From: Micrasema longulum
Taxonomy: Eukaryota; Arthropoda; Insecta; Trichoptera; Brachycentridae
NCBI GenBank assembly: GCA_022494885.1
Contig: JAGVSM010001345.1
Coordinates: 62,001 to 126,000, forward strand
DNA length: 64,000 bases
Reading direction: 5' to 3'
The position numbers and the translations under genes were made by a program. Below are positions 32,519 through 43,164 of the stretch, piece by piece. The first letter of the stretch is position 1; each line of letters opens with the position of its first letter. The notes beneath the pieces were generated by a model. That model was not told the DNA's origin and did not search any database. It saw only the letters and a list, made by a program, of their open reading frames with translations.

Positions 32519-33140
32519 TAGGTACTTGTTTGTGATGAAATTCCAAAACTAAAAATTGTTATTATGCAAATAATATTGAATTTGAGTAGGTACCGAGGTA
32601 CTTGTTTATGGTTGAATTCCAAAACATTAAATCAATATTTTTTTAATGTGGCATTCTTTTTGCAAACGTCAAACTCCGGTCTTCTCACCAACATAGGGGT
32701 GTACTTATACAGGAATACGATTTAAACGAATGTTTTGAATTTTATTTTATTTTAGTATTACTAAAAATCCAATAAAAATAAATAATTGTGCAGAAGTTAT
32801 AAGGAATACAAAAAAAGAATCTGATTGAGATCCACAAAAAACAAATGGTGTTTGTAAACATTCAAAAACAAACTTTTTTTATACACAAAAAAAAACAATA
32901 TCTTTCCATTTTTTTGCAAATGCATTCTCTTCGAATGCAACCGTGGTAGATCGATGAATAAAACATTTATGCTCCTAATTTATTTTTTACACATTCTATT
33001 GAGGATTTTTATCTACGAACACGCACAGCGCAAAGATCTATATTTTTCTGAAAACCGCACGTAAATCGGCTAAGCCGTTTAGGAGGAGTACGGTGACATC
33101 ACACTTACAGAGGAATTATATATATGAAGATAAATATATA
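32515..33140 (+). repeat. Family B repeat copy
   Basis: GTACTTGTTTGTGATGAAAT, then a second GTACTTGTTTATGGTTGAAT, TCTTCTCACCAACATAGGGG, CCGCACGTAAATCGGCTAAG and GGTGACATCACACTTACAGA, ending in TATATATATGAAGATAAATA. The CTAGCGGACC left end is missing. Confidence 0.8.
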
Positions 33141-33420
33141 TGCATCGTAGTGATGTTTAACTGTGATGTAAATATCTCGGGCATCTCTTTCATTAGAGGG
33201 TAAATTATTTTATAATCAAGCAGCCACCAGGGTGAAAGAAGAGGCTCAAAAATAAATGAGCATCCCTTTAAAACGATGGCATTAACTCTTAAAAGACCAT
33301 GCCGAAAAAAATATGTGCATGCGGTGCTGTGGCATCGTGTTACATTTAGCTAAAGACGACGTGTTTTTAAATACAGGTGTTAAAAACATGTAAATACATC
33401 GGCTTAATAATCTATTTTCC
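33140..33420. other. non-coding, LINE-like remnant possible
   Basis: GGTGAAAGAAGAGGCTCAAA and AAATTATTTTATAATCAAGC resemble 15540-15590, the minus-strand LINE C-terminus, but the match is short. Confidence 0.35.
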
Positions 33421-33424
33421 TTAT

Positions 33425-33580
33425 TTACATATTACAATAGAGATGAAGGATATTTAAAAAAAAGAGAATATAGAAGTTTAAGCATCCACAAGACTTATGA
33501 CCTGTCATTGGCTGGTTTAAGTGGCCACTTTGCACACTGTAACATTCACCATTCTGCCCATATTTGAACATCTATATTAC
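33425..33580 (+). repeat. Family A repeat copy
   Basis: ACATATTACAATAGAGATGA, CATCCACAAGACTTATGACC, TGTCATTGGCTGGTTTAAGT and CACCATTCTGCCCATATTTG. Confidence 0.8.
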
Positions 33581-33584
33581 ATCA

Positions 33585-33645
33585 CATTCGATTTATCGAC
33601 ATTCATCAGCAAATCGCTTCCCTTGCATACATCGTAGACCTTTGT
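33585..33645 (-). mobile_element. RTE-like LINE, internal fragment
   Basis: Matches 48527-48595 (TCGACATTCATCAGCAAATC, CTTGCATACATCGTAGACCT), coding VTKVYDVCKGSDLLMNV on the minus strand. Joined directly to family C sequence. Confidence 0.75.
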
Positions 33646-33892
33646 TACCATTATTTTTTAAATGCAATATATTGTATTATTTTTTATAGTGAACGCCAAT
33701 TTGGCGCCAATGAACTGTATTTATTTACGAGGAAAACAAAAAACAAACCGACACGATCGTTGACTTAGAGATTACACACGCGTTGACTAATGACTGCGAT
33801 AACTTAAGCATGATCATCATTGTTTATTGTGATCGCTGAAATGCTTAGCATGTTTTGAAGCACGTCGACAGTTATTTATGATTGAGCTTAAA
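33645..33892 (-). mobile_element. Family C TIR element, one end
   Basis: TTTATTTACGAGGAAAACAA, ACACACGCGTTGACTAATGA, GATCGCTGAAATGCTTAGCA and ACAGTTATTTATGATTGAGC, the inverse of 7604-7770. The other half is absent. Confidence 0.75.
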
Positions 33893-34445
33893 AAATATTC
33901 TCTTTCCTTACTAATTTCGCAGCTTGAAAAGTAAATAATATTATTAGGAGAGTTATTTGAAAATTAGTTCTATTTCAATTCGTTTGTAATTTCTGGACCA
34001 TGGTCTAATTGCACCAACAGAATCCCTTCAATATGAAATTTGTTTTGCTGGCTTGTTAAACCTATTGAGGTCTTCATTAGACGTGACTGTACGGGTTGTT
34101 CCCTTACAATCATTCTAGAACCGTCGCGGCGCCGCCGCCGGCCTGACGGGGTCACTCCACAAGGATGTAATGAATTTCATTTATTCACCCTTCAGCGTTA
34201 ATTAAATTATACATCAATATTAATCATATATATATTTTTTAAAACATTCATATACGCTTGAGCGAGTTAATTCCTAAGGGAATATCTTACAGCCAAACAA
34301 AAGAGACTAGTAAAAAAAATATCTTTTCATAATATTGATGTTATTTTAATATTTATTGATAAAACTCCATAGTTAATGATTTTTATGAAATTATAAGTTC
34401 TTGGTTTATAAAGCTTTTTGGTTAAGTTTGACTTTTTTATTGTTG
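33893..34445. other. non-coding DNA with a short GC patch
   Basis: 34120-34155 has CCGTCGCGGCGCCGCCGCCG and GCCTGACGGGGTC. The minus-strand frame through it (61 codons) is not recognisable. Confidence 0.3.
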
Positions 34446-34447
34446 TA

Positions 34448-34490
34448 ACCAATGAAGGCTTTCGCCTAAGTAGGCATCTTCGAGACTGGT
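34448..34490 (-). ncRNA. hammerhead-like motif, divergent
   Basis: Minus strand: ACCAGU (stem I), CUCGAAGA, U, GCCUA/UAGGC stem II, GAAA, GCCU, UUC triplet, AUUGGU. Stem I pairs over 6 bp with one G-U pair. Same layout as 17182-17222, with weaker core agreement. Confidence 0.3.
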
Positions 34491-34499
34491 AAATTGTTT

Positions 34500-34745
34500 A
34501 AAACCTGCCAATGGTTATGCCGGTTGGTAGAGCAATCTTGCTACATAATCGCATCACCTCGGATGGCGACATATTTCACGACAGTGGGCCTTCCCTTAGA
34601 AAAGCACTTTTAACTTTTAATTTTTATTTTTACATTTTGTTATATTATTTGAATAACAACTATCTACTATAGTTTGTGATCTATTGTTGTGTTTAGAATG
34701 GATTGAATTTTCTTTCTGTAAAGTATTTGAATAAAAATAAATGAA
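34500..34745 (+). mobile_element. Jockey-like LINE 3' end (4600-5760 family)
   Basis: AACCTGCCAATGGTTATGCC, GCGACATATTTCACGACAGT and AAGCACTTTTAACTTTTAAT, then TTTGAATAAAAATAAATGAA. It matches 5478-5740 closely and codes only the last ~35 residues. Confidence 0.85.
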
Positions 34746-34749
34746 AACG

Positions 34750-35375
34750 TTTGCAGCTTTTATAGTGTTTCTAACATATTTCAGAGATAAGAAGATAAAC
34801 ATGGCAGAAATTTAGTTTCGGTAAACAAAAGCTCTAATTTTGAGGGTTTTGCTGGTTTGCGGATTTTGTCGTTGCAATTGCGTTATCTTTTATTCCTTTT
34901 TACCGAACCCCAATACAAATAAATGCAATCACCTCTCTTTGTAATAAGATTTCTCCAACCTTAATGATCGAACTTCGTTCTCGTGGTAGTAACTATCAGA
35001 TCCTGTGGTCAGTCAGTTTCTTGGTTATTGAGTCATGCAAAATACGACACAGTAGACCGGAATAAATTATTGAAAACTAAACTCGCTGATGTTATTTTGT
35101 TTTTACGTTTTTATTATAGAGGTAAATATTTGTATTTGTTAAAGATATTGTTTGGTAGGTTCTTTATTATTTATATTTTCTACTTATACAATATAGGGAC
35201 AACACGTGTTGCTCTGATTTCTCAAACCATTTATTTTTTATTAATTAAGCAGTATCATTAAATACGCATTAAAGAGTAGTAATACTGATGTACTTTTTGT
35301 AGTTTCTTGTAAAAATTAGAACAAAGAAAGCTGATTCTCTATTGAAAGCTCTTTTTTCCGAAAAACTAAGTATTT
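34750..35375. other. AT-rich non-coding DNA
   Basis: Contains a 92-codon plus frame (34983-35261) rich in Leu/Ile/Tyr with no recognisable domain. I see nothing else. Confidence 0.35.
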
Positions 35376-35379
35376 AAAT

Positions 35380-35480
35380 CTAAATTTGTTGCAACAGAGA
35401 GGGAAACATTTTTAAGAAGGATATATGGAAGTCTAGGCATTTACAGGGTTATTGGCTGGTTTGAGTGGCCACTTTACATT
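35380..35480 (+). repeat. Family A fragment
   Basis: AACAGAGAGGGAAACATTTT, TCTAGGCATTTACAGGGTTA and TTGAGTGGCCACTTTAC. Confidence 0.7.
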
Positions 35481-35639
35481 TTTTACGCAAGTGTTTTAAG
35501 GTTTATATTGTGCAATTTCGTGTTGTGAAGACTTAAGATTCTATGATAGTTAAACTCTACTCTAGAATGCGTGTGTTTGAAGAAACCACGTGACTAGTTA
35601 TCTAACTTATAACTTAAACACAATATGAAAATCTATTTA

Positions 35640-36060
35640 AACTAACATATTACAAGAGAGATGAAGAACATTTTAAAGAAGGCAATATAGAAGTTTAGGC
35701 ATCTACAGGGCTTATGACCTGTCATTGACTGGTTTAAGTGGCCACTTTACACACCGTGTAACATTCACCATTCTGCCCATATTTGAACATCTTTGTTACT
35801 TCAATTCTTCCGTATGTTGGTTTTAGTGAAGTCAAAGAGCTGAAACCTTTATTGTTGTGAAGAGATTCATCTGACTGTATTATTTCACCTACATACCAGG
35901 CAACGCCTGAAATTTTTTTTTTTTCAATTTCTATACTTCTTCATGAACCAGGTGGATTTATCAACGATATTTTGAGTTTGTCCAAATTTTTGCAGACAAG
36001 GACTGGATTCAACTCCCTGGGGAGCTGTTAACATTAACATTACAGCAGAGATGAAGATCT
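35640..36060 (+). repeat. Family A repeat, full unit plus start of next
   Basis: Covers the whole order: ATTACAAGAGAGATGAAGAA, TCTACAGGGCTTATGACCTG, TGGCCACTTTACACACCGTG, AAAGAGCTGAAACCTTTATT, CAGGCAACGCCTGAAA and CAGGTGGATTTATCAACGAT, then TTTTGAGTTTGTCCAAATTT and AAGGACTGGATTCAACTCCC of a following unit. This copy is the best guide to unit order. Confidence 0.85.
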
Positions 36061-36515
36061 ATTCAATTTATTAAAAAAACACATCTCCGAGTTTCTCTGG
36101 ACATTGTTTCGCTTGTTCCTCTGAACATGTCCTGAAGATCAACCCAAAATGTTTTCTTAACAACTTGTATTAATTAACTGGTATTAAGACCATGCGGTAA
36201 ATTTGGTTGTAAGTAACACCAGCTCCTTGACAGCGATTGAATAGAAAATGATGTCAGAAAAAGTAACAGTTAAATTTTAAAATAAATAAAAAATTATGGT
36301 GGTTCCAGAAATATTGTGACCAAGCGTATATGAATCAACATATTACTGGGCGTCGCGTCGAGACGCCAACGTAGGCGCCGCCGCCGGCCACTCAGAGACG
36401 CCCAACCTACGTAAGAATGAGTGTATCAAATAAAGAGATAATTCAGAGTTGTATAAACACGCAACGTTAATTTATTTTATTTATTTTACATCAAACTTTT
36501 TTTTTTCTATATGAA
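36060..36515. other. non-coding DNA with a GC patch
   Basis: GGGCGTCGCGTCGAGACGCC and GTAGGCGCCGCCGCCGGCCA at 36346-36395, with partial inverted symmetry (GAGACGCC..; CCTACGT ends). No ORF. Confidence 0.3.
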
Positions 36516-37830
36516 CACTACGGTGGGCCGATATTTTTTTTCCGAATTTCGAAATAAAAGGGGTCTAAAAAGTTGCCTTTTGGATTACTCGGAATACAAA
36601 ATATTCCATTCTAGATTACGCTGATGTTTCTATGACTGATTTAAGCTGTGAGTAACTCGATAAACTTGAACGACTTCAGAATACATGCATAAGGTACATT
36701 TTTGGTCTTAGGAAATATGACCACATATATGATTATGGTAGGCAACTGAAATGGCTCAAAATTAGACAGCGGAGAGACTATCACTCCCTGTCACTTCTGT
36801 TCAATGTACTACATAGTCCTAACGCTCCTATATACCTGCTTGAAAATTTTCAACGCTTATCAGTTCATGGTTTTCCTCTTCGTTCTAATTCTCAAGGCAC
36901 TCTCTTAATACCTATCCACAAATCCTCTTTCTTCTCTAACTCATATAGTGTCCATGCGGCTCGACTGTGGAATCATCTCCCATCCACCATCAAAGATGTT
37001 ATTACATTATCTCTGTTTAAATCACGTCTGAAGAAACATCTCCTTTCTCTTCCTTAATCTCCCCTCCTTTCCTTTTTCCTCTTTCCTCTTTTTTCCTTTT
37101 TCCCATCGAGTAATAGTTTTGATTTAAGGTCATTTATAAACAAATACGTTTATTTCTATTTTTGTATATTTTTAACTTTTTAATCTTTTTTTTTCTATTG
37201 AATATGTTCTGTAACTTGAATTATAAAAATAAAACTTTTATTTTATTGGTTGGTTGGAAGAAATTGCCATTTGGCAAAAAGTTAAAAAAATAAATAAAAA
37301 ATATCAAAAAAAATATTTGATGCTACTCGTAGTTTTGGCCTTCAACCAGAGCTTAAAGTTTTCAAAAAGTCAGTTTTTTGCGCTAAACCGGCTGTCATTT
37401 CATATTCAAGTAAGAAAATCAGTCCAATTAAATTTTATAACGTGCATTAAACCTTATTAAATAAGCACTTAAGGGCGTGAGTTGCACTTTGTTTTGTAAT
37501 AAATGGGTAGCATTGTTTTAATAAGCCATTGTTTTTGTCAATATAAGCCAGGCGCTCAATGGAATCAGTTCCGAGGAGTGTAAACTTTTTGTAAGTACCG
37601 AAGTCGGTAGTTTTAATACGTGTTCTAATTTGTAATGTGATTAAATTAAATATTTACTGAAAAAAATCAATTTTGATAATTGACAAAATGTTCAGACAGT
37701 TATAAACTTCAAACCTTGGTTAAAGGCCAAAAGTAGCATGGAATATTTTTTTAAATAATTTTTACGTTCAATGTGATCTGAAATATAACTTTGAGACCCC
37801 TTTTACTTAGATGTTTAAAAAAATAAACTA
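36516..37830 (-). mobile_element. Family D TIR element, split by LINE sequence
   Basis: Left end CACTACGGTGGGCCGAT and AAAGGGGTCTAAAAAGTTGC (36516-36600). After the LINE piece it resumes at about 37310 with GCGCTAAACCGGCTGTCATT, AAACCTTATTAAATAAGCAC, AAGGGCGTGAGTTGCACTTT and GAGGAGTGTAAACTTTTTG. This is the reverse of 58865-59475. The far TIR is eroded at about 37830. No transposase. Confidence 0.75.
36604..37240 (+). mobile_element. Jockey-like LINE C-terminal copy inserted in family D
   Basis: An open frame without ATG runs 36656-37057 (133 codons): LDKLERLQNTCIRYIFGLRK, YDHIYDYGRQLKWLKIRQRR, LLFNVLHSPNAPIYLLENFQ, ARLWNHLPSTIKDVITLSLF and KSRLKKHLLSLP. It parallels 54290-55085 (LDKLERLQNVCIRYIFNLRK). 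A stop precedes it and the 5' part is absent. A second short LINE tail (GGTTGGTTGGAAGAAATTGC) follows at 37243-37305. Confidence 0.85.
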
Positions 37831-37837
37831 ATTGAAA

Positions 37838-38170
37838 AAAAATGTTTTCAGGCGTTGCCTAGTGAAATAATTCAGTCAGATGAATCTCTTCACAACAATA
37901 AAGGTTTCAGCTCTTTAACTTCACTAAATTCAACAAATGGAAGAATTGAAGAAATATGGATGTTCAAACATAGGGAAAATGGTGAATATTGCACAGTGTG
38001 TAAAGTGGCCACTTAAACCAGCCAATAACAGGTCATAAACCCTGTAAATGCCTAGACTTCAATATTCCCTTATTTAAGGTATTCTCCATCCCTGCTGTAA
38101 TTTGTAAATCTTAATGACTCCCGAGGGGGTGAAATCCAGTCTTTTGTCTACAAACATTTGGACAAACTCA
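37838..38170 (-). repeat. Family A repeat copy
   Basis: TTTTCAGGCGTTGCCTAGTG, TTTCAGCTCTTTAACTTCAC, AAAGTGGCCACTTAAACCAG, CCCGAGGGGGTGAAATCCAG and CATTTGGACAAACTCAAA. Confidence 0.85.
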
Positions 38171-38171
38171 A

Positions 38172-38935
38172 AACAAACAAACAAACAAAGCATCACGCCG
38201 TTTCCCCGTAAGGGCAGGCAGAGAGAATAGAACGCCACCAAACTCTATTTTTGCATACAGATCTCGCTTCCCCTACATTCATACATCTTCTCATGCACGC
38301 GCGCCGATTATTCCGACTTTTGACATGTCCATCTTTAAGTATTTGTTGGATTTGGTCATGCCATGTCTTTTTCGGTCTTCCTCTATTTCTGCATCCATTA
38401 ACATTCGCATTGTAAATATTCTTAGCCGTTCTTTCGCTATCCATTCGTTCTACATGTCCAAACTAGCGCAGAGCTCCTTTCTTGATTTTGTCGATTTTAA
38501 TTAGTCTATTTGTAAATACTCACTACAAACTACAAACTTAAAAAAATATTTTTTTTTACTTAAATTTTAATTTTTAAACAACTTTCATTTATGTTTTTCT
38601 TTTTCCTTCTCTTTTTTATACTTTCATAATTAACCTTACATATAATTGCTTTATAATATGGAAACTTCAATGGTCCATTAGAGTTAAGTCTAATTGTGTA
38701 AAATATTAAACTTTGTAACTGTACTGAATGTTTCCTTAATAAAAGAAAATAAAATAAAAATTAAAAAATGCTTGTCTCAGCCTTACATAATGTAAGGATC
38801 TCAACATTTGCGCATCTATCGTACATAGTTTAACCACACATTCGCCTAAGAGATCGCATTTCGACAGCATTCAGCCTACTTTCATCCCCGTTTTTCCAGT
38901 CCATACTTCGCTCCCGTACATCAGGGACAAACTCA
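38172..38935 (-). mobile_element. RTE-like LINE C-terminus, split by another LINE tail
   Basis: 38444-38193 reads MDSERTAKNIYNANVNGCRN, RGRPKKTWHDQIQQILKDGH, VKSRNNRRACMRRCMNVGEA and WWRSILSACPYGETA. The upstream part resumes at 38768 (ATGCTTGTCTCAGCCTTACA). 38500-38767 is the LINE 3' UTR also seen at 6110-6476. An uninterrupted copy at 48100-48130 shows the empty site. The tail is (GTTT)n next to Family A. Confidence 0.85.
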
Positions 38936-38939
38936 AAAT

Positions 38940-39535
38940 TGTAATACAAACTCAAATATTGTAATATTCTAAAAACTACTCTTACTCAAATGAAAGACAT
39001 AACCCCCACAATACATCACATACAAATAATACAATCACTAGATCCTCAACACATAAACAACTTAAACAAATACAAACTAAAACCACTTTCGGACAAATGA
39101 ATTTTGAGTATTATTCAATTAAAATCGATTACTTACTTCCACTATCTATTAAAACAATTAGTAACTAGATAATGTTTAAAAAGGCTATAAAAAACGTATA
39201 GTGGAGCTAGGTAGAAGTAAAATGGATTGTCTCATTAGCCCATACCAATATTGAATCAACTGCTCCACAAATGTATAGCTTATGTTAGGTTTTTGTTATT
39301 TTTATTGTGTGTTTTGTAATATAAATAATATAGATGTACATAAATACCTGTCTGAATATTTGATAATTATCTTCGTTTTTTTAAGTTAGTCTTCTTTGTG
39401 TATTCTCAAATGTAATAAAAAAAAGTATATTGTTAAGTGTCCCCGGCACGGGAAACCCCAGTGAGGTCACATTTATTTTATTATTAATTATAGTTTGTGA
39501 GCAAAAAATATGAATAAATAAATAAATAAAATAAA
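38940..39535 (+). mobile_element. LINE C-terminal and 3' UTR remnant
   Basis: Broken frames recall HNTxxKxxLxxPxxRTxFGQ and IKLYNxLPxSIKxISxxxxFKKAIKN (39040-39200). The 3' UTR has a GC stem (TCCCCGGCACGGGAAACCCC, 39440) and ends AATAAATAAATAAATAAAAT. The same stem type is at 51950. Confidence 0.6.
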
Positions 39536-39539
39536 TAAA

Positions 39540-40015
39540 TTCTCTTGACGAAAGACCAAGTTGCGATATGTCCGTAGCGACGGTAAGAATATCGATTATA
39601 GGCCATTACCCATTTATGACACTCGGCGCTAACCTTAGAACTTTCAAACACATGTTACATTACGGGGCTTAAAATAGCAACGTCAATGCTGTAATTTTAA
39701 CTGTAATGAAGACTTCGTTCTAAAAACATCAAATGTCCAAAATTTGCCAAAGTTGTATAATTGGATTTGATTATTCTCTGTCTGAGTCCATTCAATAGTT
39801 CTTTATAAATATTTATTAAAAAACCATTGCTACCTCAAATTCATTGTTAAAAATATATTGTTTTTGTGAAACTAGCAATGGACTACTAACCTAAACCAAA
39901 TTTTTTTGCGTCGTACAGTATTGTGAATAAAATTCCTGGTAATTATAAAAAAGGTTTTTTATTAATATTTTGAGTTACAGGTGACGTACAATCTTAAACT
40001 TTATTAAAATTTATT
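39540..40015. other. non-coding DNA
   Basis: No recognised repeat or ORF. Confidence 0.4.
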
Positions 40016-40017
40016 TT

Positions 40018-40570
40018 AACAGAGAGGGAAAAAATTATAATTATTAGAAGGGAATATGGAAATCTAGGCATTAACAGGGCTGATGACTTGTCGTTGGCTG
40101 GTTTAAGTGGCCACTTTACACACTGTGTAACATTAACCATTCTACCCATATTTCAACATCAATATTCCTTCAATTCTTTCATCTGTTGATGTTTTTGAAG
40201 TTAAAGAGATGAAAATTATATCACCTAAATACTAGGCAACGCCTGAAAATGATTTTTCAATTTGTATACTTCTTATTTTACCAGGTAGTTAATTCAACAA
40301 TGTCTGAGTAGGTCCAAATGCTTGCAGACTGGCTGGATCCTCCCTAGGTGTTCGAACATTGGCAGAATGGTGAATGTTACACAGTGTGTAAAGTGGCCAC
40401 TTAAACCAGCCAATGAAAGGTCATAAGCCCTGTAAAAGCCTAGACTGCCTTCCATATTCCCTTCTCAATAACGTTTTCGCTCTCTGTTGAAATAAATTTA
40501 AATATGAATTACTCCCTAGGGAGGAAATCCAGCCAGTCTGCAAGCATTTGGACATACTCAAACATTGTTA
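40018..40570. repeat. Family A pair, opposite orientations
   Basis: Forward copy 40018-40335 (CATTAACAGGGCTGATGACT to CTGGCTGGATCCTCCC). Reverse copy 40345-40570 (GCAGAATGGTGAATGTTACA to GGACATACTCAAACATTGTT). Both belong to the CTGGCTGGAT subfamily. Confidence 0.8.
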
Positions 40571-40599
40571 AAATTTATTATTTAAGAAAATGTATGTCC

Positions 40600-41110
40600 T
40601 CCGTATGCTTTTATAACAGCCTAAATACGTGTTCTGGCATGGAATCAATTAAACTTCGGCAATTTCCTATTATTTTGTCATCTCGAAACCACATCAGAAT
40701 AACAGCTTCTATCATCTTCATCTTGGTAGTGCAGTCCAATTTTTGTATCCTAGATTTACAAATCACCCACAAATTTTATATTGGGTTAAGGTCTGATGTA
40801 TTTCCAGGCCAGAAAAGCAGCCCAAAAACATTCTTTTCACAGGATAGTTCACCGTTTGGTCAATATGGGACACGGTAAATTTTTCATCCCCACTTTTTCT
40901 AACAAATTTTCTGCGATATCCCTGCACGAGAAAGAGGGCCTTATCTGAAAACAGCACCTTCGTCCAGTCTTCTACAGTCCATTTAGTATATATTCTAGCC
41001 CCAAATGAGCCTTTGCTTCATCATACGTGCCGTCAGGAGTTGTTTTTTCTGTGGTCGAATTGCTTTTCTTCCAGATTCAACGAGTCAAGATAGTTATATT
41101 TTCATGGGAT
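40600..41110 (-). pseudogene. Tc1-type transposase remnant
   Basis: The minus strand from about 41090 reads LDSLNLEEKQFDHRKN, then WTVEDWTKVLFSDKALFLVQ, GYRRKFVRKSGDEKF and VNYPVKRMFLGCFS. This matches the first catalytic region of Tc1 transposases (W..VLFSDES.F.....R..VRR..GE.......TVKHPG..MVWGCFS). The first Asp is kept; later catalytic boxes are not recognisable and frames are broken. Inactive. Confidence 0.7.
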
Positions 41111-41580
41111 TGAATGTAGCTGGTCATTTAACTATTGATATGTACAAAATACGATGATCTGTTAGTTGATGGTGGCGTAGCATCGTTACTCAAAATAAAA
41201 TAAAAATCACCAATTATTCAATCCATCTGATCTTCGCATTCGTTTAAAAATGCCCTAAAAAAGGTTTCTTACTTTTTACTAAGCTCTTTCTTGTACCATT
41301 TTTAATACAATTACAAGTTTTAAACAATTATTTTTTTATACTTACCCACACACACGCACACTCTCCCTTATTCATTCACGCATACACACATTCACATACA
41401 CATGAATACAAACATCACACAAATACAATTACGAAACTTCTTTTCTTATATATTATGTGTCAATATATTTACAGTGGATTTTTTTAATTGGCTTTAGCAT
41501 TGTTAACATTTTTATACGTATTTTGTTTATGTAATAGCTGTAAAAATCCCAAATAAAATAAATAAATAAATAAACAAAGA
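41110..41580. other. non-coding DNA ending in an A/T tail
   Basis: 41345-41410 is CA-rich (CCCACACACACGCACACTCT). 41545-41575 is AATAAAATAAATAAATAAAT, a likely LINE 3' tail on the plus strand. Confidence 0.4.
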
Positions 41581-41658
41581 AACTAACGATACAATTATCA
41601 AGAAATTTTGGTTTTTATATTTGTAAAAATAAAATAAAGTAATTATAAGTTAGTTAAA

Positions 41659-41696
41659 TTCCTGACGATGAGGTAGTAACCTCGAAACCGGTCGAA
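41659..41696 (+). ncRNA. hammerhead-ribozyme-like motif
   Basis: UUC (stem I), CUGACGA (canonical CUGANGA), U, stem II GAGGU/ACCUC with AGUA loop, GAAA, minimal stem III AC-CG-GU, GUC, GAA closing stem I over 3 bp. Core boxes are exact apart from the U before stem II. Confidence 0.5.
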
Positions 41697-41899
41697 GTGT
41701 AATTAAAAAAAATTATGTGGTTTATACAAATTTATAAACAAATAAGTGTAAAATGTCATACCATAAAGTGAAAAATGTTTTTGATAACAATAATATAAAA
41801 TAATGTGTTCAGTTGACTCAAATCAGTGTTTGATTTTTTATATTATAAGTTAAAAGATGGAGTTCTACTAAAAAAACACCAAATCAATCAATAAACAAA

Positions 41900-42030
41900 A
41901 AAATATTACAAAGTGCGTAAAGTGGCCATTGAAACCAGCCAATGACATGTCATAAGCTATGAAAATGCCTTAATTTCCATGTTCCTTCTCTAACATATTT
42001 TTCACCTCTGTTGTAATGCATTAAAATAAT
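41900..42030 (-). repeat. Family A fragment
   Basis: TACAAAGTGCGTAAAGTGGC, CATTGAAACCAGCCAATGAC and ATGTCATAAGC, then CACCTCTGTTGTAATGCATT. Confidence 0.75.
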
Positions 42031-42060
42031 TTATTTGTAATTTTAAAAAGCCGTATACCG

Positions 42061-42416
42061 TTCGAGGGTTGTGTAAAAAATAAGGTTCTCAATTTTTTTT
42101 CAGTTTTAAGGCATTTTTTATTTAAACTGAAAAATACATCATTGGAAAGCATAATTTCTTAACTATTTATCAACATAATTACCAGATTTTTCGACGCGTT
42201 TTTGTTGACGACTAATCCACTTTTGGAATCCAGCTTCAAAGAAGTCCGCCGCCAGTCCGTGGAGGGATTCGGTGACCTGGTCTGATCTGATCTGGTGATT
42301 ATGTTGAAAAATAGTTAAGAAATTAAGCTTTTCAATGATGTATTTTTCAGTTCAAATAAAAAATGCCTTAAATCTGAAAACAATTTGAGAACCTTATTTT
42401 TTACACAACCCTCGTA
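42061..42416 (-). mobile_element. mariner deletion derivative with long inverted repeats
   Basis: CGAGGGTTGTGTAAAAAATA (42063) is inverted at TATTTTTTACACAACCCTCG (ending 42414). The arms stay complementary for about 125 bp (AAGGCATTTTTTATTT, AAAATACATCATTG). Between them the minus strand reads VTESLHGLAADFFEAGFQKW, then ISRQQKRVEKSGNYVDK and a stop, the C-terminal end of a mariner transposase. The rest is deleted. Confidence 0.8.
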
Positions 42417-43160
42417 ATACACATATAACAAAGTTAATTAAAACATTACTATTTTCTTTTAGGTATTCATTTTAAATTTGTCACCGATGTAATATTTGGA
42501 AAATAACAACATGATCTGAATCATTAAGATTTTTCTTACTAATCGGGGCGAATCTTTTCATGCACAAAACTGTATATTTTTCAGTGAAACTGTTTCAGTT
42601 TGTGTACTTAAGTGATTCTCAGTTATCTCTGTTGTAAAATACTTCTTAAAAATGAACTTTTGTACTTTCATGAAGTAGTGTTCTGCGGTATTTCTGGACA
42701 AGTGGGGTAAGTAAAGTCATGTGGGATGAATAAGTGCGTCACGAACACTTATAAAAATACGCCCATTGAATTGTCGACACACTGTCGCCACTTTACCCTT
42801 CAGACATTGCCCAGTAATGTCTCTGTCCATATCGAGGAGTTATTCCAGCCAGAACTATTTAGGAAATAAGCCAACTCTTCTGCGAGGAGAATGAGGTCAC
42901 TCCAGCCTCTGGAAATTTATGCTGCGCACATTTAATATCTTTTATTGTTTGCGTGTTACTCACTTAGAGCTAAGGCGAATATTAAAATTTGTGGTATTTA
43001 ATTAATGTTTTTTACTTTCACTATAAGTTCTGATATTTGTTTATTTATTTCTTAAAATCTACAGTCTCATATATACTTAATATTACGGTAAATATATAAT
43101 AGATACTTAATACTATAGTCCTTAAAATGTAACATGATTAGAATGACAGTTGTCAGAAAA
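42417..43160. other. apparently non-repetitive non-coding DNA
   Basis: No family match or ORF. Moderately GC-balanced at 42650-42940 (GTCACTCCAGCCTCTGGAAA). Could be host intron sequence. Confidence 0.35.
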
Positions 43161-43164
43161 AGTG

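Noticed and set aside
34983..35261. 92-codon frame near 35 kb as a membrane protein
   Set aside because: Hydrophobic composition follows from T-rich DNA; no supporting signals.
39540..39600. CTTGACGAAAGACC region as a hammerhead-like site
   Set aside because: CUGANGA-like word present but no GAAA box at the right distance and no stem I.
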